A stretch of DNA of 27,916 bases from Methanocorpusculum sp. MCE. Its GTDB lineage: Archaea > Halobacteriota > Methanomicrobia > Methanomicrobiales > Methanocorpusculaceae. This document shows positions 23,491-27,916 of this stretch, piece after piece. Location: contig NIZU01000016.1 in assembly GCA_003315675.1 (NCBI GenBank), positions 1 through 27,916 of the forward strand. Reading direction: 5' to 3'. A model generated the notes under the pieces. The model was given only the letters and a program-made list of their open reading frames with translations, was not told where the DNA came from and ran no database searches. Positions within the stretch are counted from its first letter, which is position 1; each line of letters opens with the position of its first letter. A program made the position numbers and the translations under genes.

Positions 23491-24699
23491 TTACTCCTCT
23501 TCAAAATTATCTATTTCATCGGTATCTGCTCCGCAGAGACCGTAGAGCTTTTCTTCACCATCACGCCTGCCGCGGGCGACCAGAAGGTCTCCTGCATACA
23601 GGCATACATTTCTCGCCGGACGATAGATCCACCGGTTGTCATGTTTGACGGCAAATATTACCATTCCAGTCACGGTGCCGACATGAGACTCGGCAAGGGA
23701 TTTTTTGTCAAGAGTGGATCCTTCATGGACAGTGACCCACGCAATAATTTCATCGGACTCGCGAACGATACGTTTGATGATCGGCGGGACCTCGATCTCG
23801 CGGAGCACCACATCCGCAATGGAACTTGCGGCGTCCGAGATCGATTCAGCAAACGAGGACATATAGAGCATGCCCCGCAGACTTGCGACGTCCTCGGTCC
23901 GTTTGGCGGCTTCAAGAGTCCACTGATCGAGCCGAAGACGCATCTCGTCGAGCTCTTCTTCAAGCGCCACGACCTCGTTTGCCAGATCCAGATTGTCATG
24001 GAGCAGGGCCGAGTATGCAAGACCGACGGAGAGTTCGCTGATGTTTTTCATCTCGATCATGAGGGCTGCTGCGCGGTCGAGATCGCTGATGGGAGACGGG
24101 GTCAGATCATCGTCGTTTGGCACCGGCTGACCGGCAAGTTCGCAGAGTTCTGGAAATCCGTACTCCGGACCGCGGCCGACAAGGACATCGCCGGAACGAA
24201 GGACCGTATGCTTGTCGGGATCATAGATCCTCTGACGCATCCTCCGGATCATGATGATCCGGATTCCGGTGACCGACTGAAGTTTGATATCACCGAGCCG
24301 TGCGCCGTCAAGGGGACTTCCGGCAGCAACGACGGTTCGGTGGGTGGCTTCTTCCGCTTCGGGGAGAGCTCTGCGGAGATTTGCGGGGAAGGATACGTGC
24401 CGCATGATATTTTTCGCGATATCAGCCGCATGGTTCGATATCCTTTCCGAGGCTTCGGCGAGCTGGAGAAGACCGCTCATCGGTTCGGTTTCTTCGATGC
24501 GCCGTACACTCATCATACTGGTGATTCGTGCCTGGTAGACGAGATCATTCATACGTTCTTCGAGTTCTATGACTTCATCTGCTATGGCGTTGCTTTCGAA
24601 AAGCACCGCAGAATAAGCCAGATCAACCATGAGTTCGCTGATGTCCTTCATCTCGATGAGAACATCTTTGAGGTTGATCGGTTGGTTTTCACGGTCCAT
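23491..24699 (-). CDS. PhoU-RCK_C tandem protein
   Basis: A 402-aa protein formed by an internal duplication. Each half has a helical PhoU-like domain (1-100 and about 200-305: IEMKDISELMVDLAYSAVLFE and IEMKNISELSVGLAYSALLHD) followed by an RCK_C (TrkA-C) domain (about 115-190 and 315-390: LQSVTGIRIIMIRRMRQRIYDPD..LRSGDVLVGRG and VGTVTGMVIFAVKHDNRWIYRPA..LYAGDLLVARG). RCK_C domains are ligand-binding units of K+ channels and transporters, and in several prokaryotes they bind c-di-AMP. No membrane segment is present, so it is probably a regulatory subunit. The RecJ-like gene begins four bases downstream. Confidence 0.85.
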   Translation of the reverse strand: MDRENQPINLKDVLIEMKDISELMVDLAYSAVLFESNAIADEVIELEERMNDLVYQARITSMMSVRRIEETEPMSGLLQLAEASERISNHAADIAKNIMRHVSFPANLRRALPEAEEATHRTVVAAGSPLDGARLGDIKLQSVTGIRIIMIRRMRQRIYDPDKHTVLRSGDVLVGRGPEYGFPELCELAGQPVPNDDDLTPSPISDLDRAAALMIEMKNISELSVGLAYSALLHDNLDLANEVVALEEELDEMRLRLDQWTLEAAKRTEDVASLRGMLYMSSFAESISDAASSIADVVLREIEVPPIIKRIVRESDEIIAWVTVHEGSTLDKKSLAESHVGTVTGMVIFAVKHDNRWIYRPARNVCLYAGDLLVARGRRDGEEKLYGLCGADTDEIDNFEEE

Positions 24700-24728
24700 G
24701 ATAGTGTGTATATTAGTGAGAGTTCTGA

Positions 24729-25423
24729 CTACTTAATAAATAGGATGCTGAGATCGAGGGGAAAACATGATGAAGTATGCAATTCGACGCGGGAGAAGAG
24801 TTCGAAGGCGAGCAGTCCGGCCTCGGGGAACTGAGCAAGAAAAGCCTCGTAGAAGAGGAAACACTGTTCAAACGGATGGGCATTCTCTTTGATCTTCTGA
24901 TTGAAAGAAGAGATAAACACGGCAAGATCCTTTTTCGATTGAGAGGAGCGGGGGGCCGCGTCGATATTCTGATAAAGGATTTTTTGAAGCCGGTACACCG
25001 TTTTCGGCGTCAGACGCTCTTTTTTTCCGTGCAGCCGATAGGCATTATGGAGATTCTGCACGACGTTTACGTCATACAGCCGTTTGCCGCGCGGAATCTC
25101 GCCTGAGGAGAGGAGACGGGAGACCGGGCAAGAAGATATCTGAACCGTTCCAGTTCGAAGTATTCGTCCTCGTCTGCATATTGCTCGAAGGTAAACTTCC
25201 CCGCACGAAACTTCGCCACTTTGTTCATGCATTTCATCTCGAGATCGAATCCGAAAAGTGCGATCGTCCGGGACATCTCGGCTTTGGTCGGCTTCGTTCC
25301 TGATTTGATAACGCGTGTTGCCGCAAATTTTTTTGCATCGGTGTTGACTTCACGCACCAGATAATATCTTTTCAGACCATTTCTGACACGGACTTCAACG
25401 CGGTACAGCTCATTCGCAGACAT
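24729..25423 (-). pseudogene. Frameshifted Fic-like gene
   Basis: Two overlapping minus-strand frames together resemble an archaeal Fic-family protein. The first (start 25423, MSANELYRVEVRVRNG, then RYYLVREVNTDAKK..RVIKSGTKPTKAE and FELERFRYLLAR) runs to 25067; the second takes over around 25085-25125 with RLLSSGEIPRGKRLYDVNVVQNLHNAYRL and ends KENAHPFEQCFLFYEAFLAQFPEAG. This second part looks like the Fic helices before the active site, but the catalytic HPFxxGNGR loop is absent, and the N-terminal IEGN-type motif is also missing. A base-level frameshift plus loss of the catalytic end makes it a likely remnant. The family assignment rests on short motifs. Confidence 0.45.
24731..24740 (-). 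promoter_or_regulatory. TATA box for the PhoU-RCK_C operon
   Basis: TTTATTAAGT on the minus strand, about 35 bases before the ATG at 24699. It overlaps the 3' end of the Fic-like remnant. Confidence 0.45.
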
Positions 25424-25466
25424 ATGATGCAGAAATATTGGTCGGGATCGAATGTGTATGTTTCGT

Positions 25467-26252
25467 TTATTCGGTGGATTCCACCGAGACAGAGGCAAGG
25501 TCCCGCCAGTAGGCAGGCCTTCCCTCTTCGGGTCCGATGCCGCAAATCCGGATATATTCCGGATCGATGTGCCGGAGAACAGACCGGAGTGCCGCCGTAT
25601 CCGCGTCACGAATGTAGACGTTTCGAATCTCGAAGGAGTCGAGCAGATCGGGGAGAAGCGAAACACCTTCTTTTGTTATGACGATGTCTTTTTGGATCTC
25701 GAGGATCGCCGGAAGATACTCGTCCAAAACCGCCCAGAGATACCGTTTGCCGGTAAAATACTCCAGTTCGATCTCATCGGGCTGTTCTGCGGTCAGGATA
25801 TGGCCCGGAATGCCGGCGTCCCGCATGCTCCGGCAAAGGGAGGAGACCGTTTCGAAAAGAGCGGTTTTGAACTCCTCGGCGTCGCCGAAGTATGCATCGC
25901 CGATGTCGAGCGCCGAAGGGGCGGGGATACTCCACCAGCAGTTTTTCCGGCGGGACTGGACAAGTGATACGTCCGCAAGGATCGTGCCGAAATCCGGATC
26001 AAACTCATGGGATACGTTCCGGTCGACCACATTCCCGCAGGCGTCGAGGATCCGGTCGACGTAGAACTCCCCCCCCGCCGCCGGATAATCGACGAATTCT
26101 AGCAGATCAGTGAGGGTCTTTTCGATATTCCAGGTGGTAAGGTCGGTCTCTTTGCCGCGCCGCTCGAGAATCCATGTGGAAAGAGCGGAAGAATCAGTGT
26201 CCGCCGGAAGAACGGAACCTAGGGACAAAACTGGAAAGGTGAGAGTACGCAT
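25467..26252 (-). CDS. Protein of unknown function
   Basis: A 261-aa soluble protein I do not recognise, rich in acidic residues and aromatic positions (LADVSLVQSRRKNCWWSIPAPSALDIGDAYFGD). No signal peptide or membrane segment is visible. The start MRTLTFPVLSLGSVLP (26252) is preferred over an ATG 75 bases upstream since that extension has no typical composition and reaches towards the next gene. It precedes the Fic-like remnant by 43 bases on the same strand. The 10-base imperfect inverted repeat at 26254-26288 lies just upstream of its start. Confidence 0.6.
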   Translation of the reverse strand: MRTLTFPVLSLGSVLPADTDSSALSTWILERRGKETDLTTWNIEKTLTDLLEFVDYPAAGGEFYVDRILDACGNVVDRNVSHEFDPDFGTILADVSLVQSRRKNCWWSIPAPSALDIGDAYFGDAEEFKTALFETVSSLCRSMRDAGIPGHILTAEQPDEIELEYFTGKRYLWAVLDEYLPAILEIQKDIVITKEGVSLLPDLLDSFEIRNVYIRDADTAALRSVLRHIDPEYIRICGIGPEEGRPAYWRDLASVSVESTE

Positions 26253-26253
26253 T

Positions 26254-26288
26254 ACAGTATTAGATACGAAGCCGAACCCTAATACAGT
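26254..26288. repeat. Imperfect inverted repeat upstream of the unknown gene
   Basis: ACAGTATTAG (26254-26263) and CTAATACAGT (26279-26288) pair over 10 positions with one mismatch, separated by 15 bases. It sits directly ahead of the ATG at 26252 and could be an operator. Confidence 0.35.
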
Positions 26289-26361
26289 TTCTTCAAAATT
26301 GCAGGGAGTATGGCTCCACACATCCATTCCCCAGGAACATTGAATACAACCCGATCACCGG

Positions 26362-26685
26362 CTAGAAGTCAGCAAAACGCCAGCCTTCTTTTTTCAGAGT
26401 TTCGACCGCTTTCTCTAAGTTATCGAAGACGATCAGATGATGTGTAAACAGGCCTTTTTTCAAAACTACCAGTAATGCCTCTTTACCAGGAGGACATTTC
26501 CCCCATCTGATAACATCCCACGAGATCTTCCCGCCGTTATAGGTTTCTTCGGATATTTTTACTATGTCTTTAAACCAAAATCGTATCCGCACGATCCCGC
26601 CGAGAAAAGTTATGAGAAACCCCTCGCTTGTAATTTCACTATTGTATCCAAAAACGCAGCCGATATTGAAGTCGGGAAATTTCAC
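26362..26685 (-). CDS. Small protein of unknown function
   Basis: A 107-aa protein with alternating strands (GFLITFLGGIVRIRFWFKDIVKI, EALLVVLKKGLFTHHLIVF) and a closing helix (DNLEKAVETLKKEGW), which looks like a small PH-like or barrel fold. It has a GTG start at 26685, supported by a perfect AGGAGG ribosome site (26695-26700) nine bases upstream. No family can be named. Downstream lies the unrelated unknown gene on the same strand. Confidence 0.7.
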   Translation of the reverse strand: MKFPDFNIGCVFGYNSEITSEGFLITFLGGIVRIRFWFKDIVKISEETYNGGKISWDVIRWGKCPPGKEALLVVLKKGLFTHHLIVFDNLEKAVETLKKEGWRFADF

Positions 26686-26706
26686 CGCAGATATCCTCCT
26701 TAAGGA

Positions 26707-26732
26707 ATATTATATACAACCCGTATATTATC
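26707..26732 (-). promoter_or_regulatory. Promoter of the small GTG-start gene
   Basis: Two TATA-like boxes are present on the minus strand: TAATATAC (26723-26730) and GTATATAA (26710-26717). Only the distal one predicts a transcript that includes the strong ribosome site, so it is the better candidate. Confidence 0.45.
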
Positions 26733-26818
26733 ATTTTCCGGAAAAATCCAGGTCATTCAGATTCCCACAGGTCGTGTGGACATATAGGATAGTTCTCCGC
26801 GAATAAGTCCAAGAATTA

Positions 26819-26913
26819 GGATATCTCCACCGCGGGCCGCTCCGCGCCGGATAGCAAATCACAGATTTGCTCAGCTGAGGGCGTCCGCTTTCAGCGTCCA
26901 CCCCGCACTCCAA
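26819..26913 (+). repeat. Modular hairpin repeat, copy D (one hairpin)
   Basis: GGATATCTCCACCGCGGGCC, then GCTCCGCGCCGGATA, the hairpin GCAAATC-ACA-GATTTGC (26854-26870), TCAGCTGAGGGCGTCC and a CCCCGCACTCC end. It lies between the small GTG-start gene and the IS5-like element. Confidence 0.8.
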
Positions 26914-26950
26914 ATTCGCGTTTTTATCTCCAGTAAAAAAAAGAAAATTA

Positions 26951-27435
26951 GAGAATATCTATCAACCCATTTTTTAACGCGAATCATGATTTAAGGAAGA
27001 TTGGCTACATCCATACCCCATCACCCCCCAAAAAAAAGAAGAATACTCATTATTTCTTGACGTTTTTGTTTAATTTACACTCTGTTTTGAATCGTTTTCA
27101 CCTGATAGATATTATAACAAAATGCAGCCAGCATATTTTTCACTCGTACTCTTTGCATCGTTGTTACCTTCACCAACCCTGCATGAAAAACATGAGAATA
27201 TCTATCAACCCATTTTTTAACGCGAATCATGATTTATGGAAGATTGGCTACATCCCTACCCCCTCACCCCCCAAAAAAAAGAAGAATACCCATTATTCCT
27301 TGACGTTTTTTTTAATTTACACTCTGTTTTGAATCGTTTTCACCTGATAGATATTATAACAAAATGCAGCCAGCATATTTTTCACTCGTACTCTTTGCAG
27401 CGTTGTTACCTTCACCAACCCTGCATGAAAAACAT
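26951..27435. repeat. 243-bp tandem duplication of the IS 3' end
   Basis: Unit 1 (26951-27193) and unit 2 (27194-27435) are almost identical (about seven differences, one of them a single-base deletion in a T-run). Both start GAGAATATCTATCAACCC and end in GCATGAAAAACAT. Unit 2 holds the last roughly 40 codons of the IS5-like transposase and its 3' flank; unit 1 is a remnant of the same sequence, including a broken copy of the transposase C-terminus. Confidence 0.9.
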
Positions 27436-27916
27436 TTTTGATCACTGCATAGGGTCTCTCGCCCTTTGATCTCTTCCTACTTATTCGCAGATTTCTCAGT
27501 TTATCTCGTATGCCAATGGGATGCCCTCTCGCTCCCCTTTTCATTGTGGCACTATATCCCTTGCATTTTGCTCCCTGATATCCCCGATCCCGATAGACCA
27601 CTTCCCCTTTTTCTGAGAGGTCCACCTGACTATCATGAACATTTGCCGTGGTGGTTTCAATGCGTCGAATAAGATCGTGCGTCGTATCCATGATGGTATG
27701 AAGTTTATATCCATAGTGTATTTTGCCGTTCTTGGACATGATTTTTCCATCTTTATCCCGTCGTGTTTTTGCCTGATCTCCTCGCGGCGTGTCTTTCTTA
27801 CAATGACCGGGTTCAGCATACACAAACGTTGCATCCTGAATCATACCTTGTTCAATTTTCAGACCTTTCAGGTCAAGTTGTCTCTGAAACTCCTGCCAGA
27901 CCACTGTATCAACGCC
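27317..27916 (-). CDS. IS5-like transposase, partial at the window edge
   Basis: The frame is open to the window end, so the true start is outside; a GTG near 27904 is internal. The visible 199 residues contain D in IQDATFVYAEPGH, D in VVYRDRGYQGAKC and E in RSKGERPYAVIKNVFHAG, the DDE order of IS5-type (DDE_Tnp_1) transposases, with HYGYKLHTIMD before the second Asp. The C-terminus RVKNMLAAFCYNIYQVK is typical. The last 119 bases are duplicated downstream at 27074-27192, but this frame is intact. Confidence 0.85.
   Translation of the reverse strand, partial: GVDTVVWQEFQRQLDLKGLKIEQGMIQDATFVYAEPGHCKKDTPRGDQAKTRRDKDGKIMSKNGKIHYGYKLHTIMDTTHDLIRRIETTTANVHDSQVDLSEKGEVVYRDRGYQGAKCKGYSATMKRGARGHPIGIRDKLRNLRISRKRSKGERPYAVIKNVFHAGLVKVTTLQRVRVKNMLAAFCYNIYQVKTIQNRV

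Noticed and set aside
23383..24834. Long plus-strand open frame (483 codons) opposite the PhoU-RCK_C gene
   Set aside because: The minus-strand gene has clear repeated domains and a good start; the opposite frame reads as low-quality sequence rich in Cys/His/Phe with no motif.

Overview
The window looks like chromosomal DNA of a methanogenic euryarchaeon, most likely of the order Methanomicrobiales (a Methanocorpusculum-like genome is my guess, not something the sequence proves). The reasons are archaeal TATA-type promoters, an archaeal-type GluRS, CobY (the archaeal cobinamide-phosphate guanylyltransferase), an MptE-like methanopterin kinase, an RHH (CdrS-like) gene next to an FtsZ2-type tubulin, the archaeal ArvABC/OapABC set and archaeal S1-OB-DHH proteins. 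Most genes are on the minus strand, in short, tightly spaced or overlapping operons.

Layout. 1-1.7 kb: an IS1634/IS4-like transposase. 1.7-5.5 kb (minus): RCK-DHH phosphoesterase, MptE and a radical SAM protein as an overlapping operon. 5.58 kb: tRNA-Lys(CTT). 5.8-7.2 kb (minus): ArvA GTPase, ArvB and zinc-ribbon ArvC. 7.4-9.3 kb (plus): two four-CBS proteins. 9.5-11.8 kb (minus): gltX coupled to an unknown protein. 11.9-13.5 kb (minus): cobD-cobY for cobamide synthesis. 13.6-15.1 kb (plus): cdrS-ftsZ2 behind an unusual 11-bp repeat array, followed by a structured non-coding stretch, a coiled-coil protein and a DUF373 membrane protein. 17.6-18.4 kb: a gene-poor stretch with two copies of a modular hairpin repeat. 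18.4-21.2 kb (minus): a 58-aa protein, a membrane-anchored protein, adenine deaminase and a secreted protein. 21.3 kb: a small winged-helix-like protein. 21.6-24.7 kb (minus): PhoU/RCK_C protein and an S1-OB-DHH (RecJ-like) protein. 24.7-27.9 kb: accessory DNA with a frameshifted Fic-like gene, two unknown genes, another hairpin repeat, a 243-bp tandem duplication and an IS5-like transposase running off the window.

How it fits together. Several known themes sit side by side: cofactor synthesis (methanopterin, cobamide), division (CdrS/FtsZ2), membrane remodelling (ArvABC) and ligand-sensing proteins (RCK, CBS, PhoU/RCK_C). The most distinctive sequence signals outside genes are the 11-bp-phased tandem array between the TATA box and start codon of cdrS-ftsZ2, the hairpin cluster after ftsZ2, and a dispersed intergenic repeat whose internal hairpin module occurs 0, 1, 1 or 2 times in the four copies seen here. 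I see no CRISPR array and no clear defence island.
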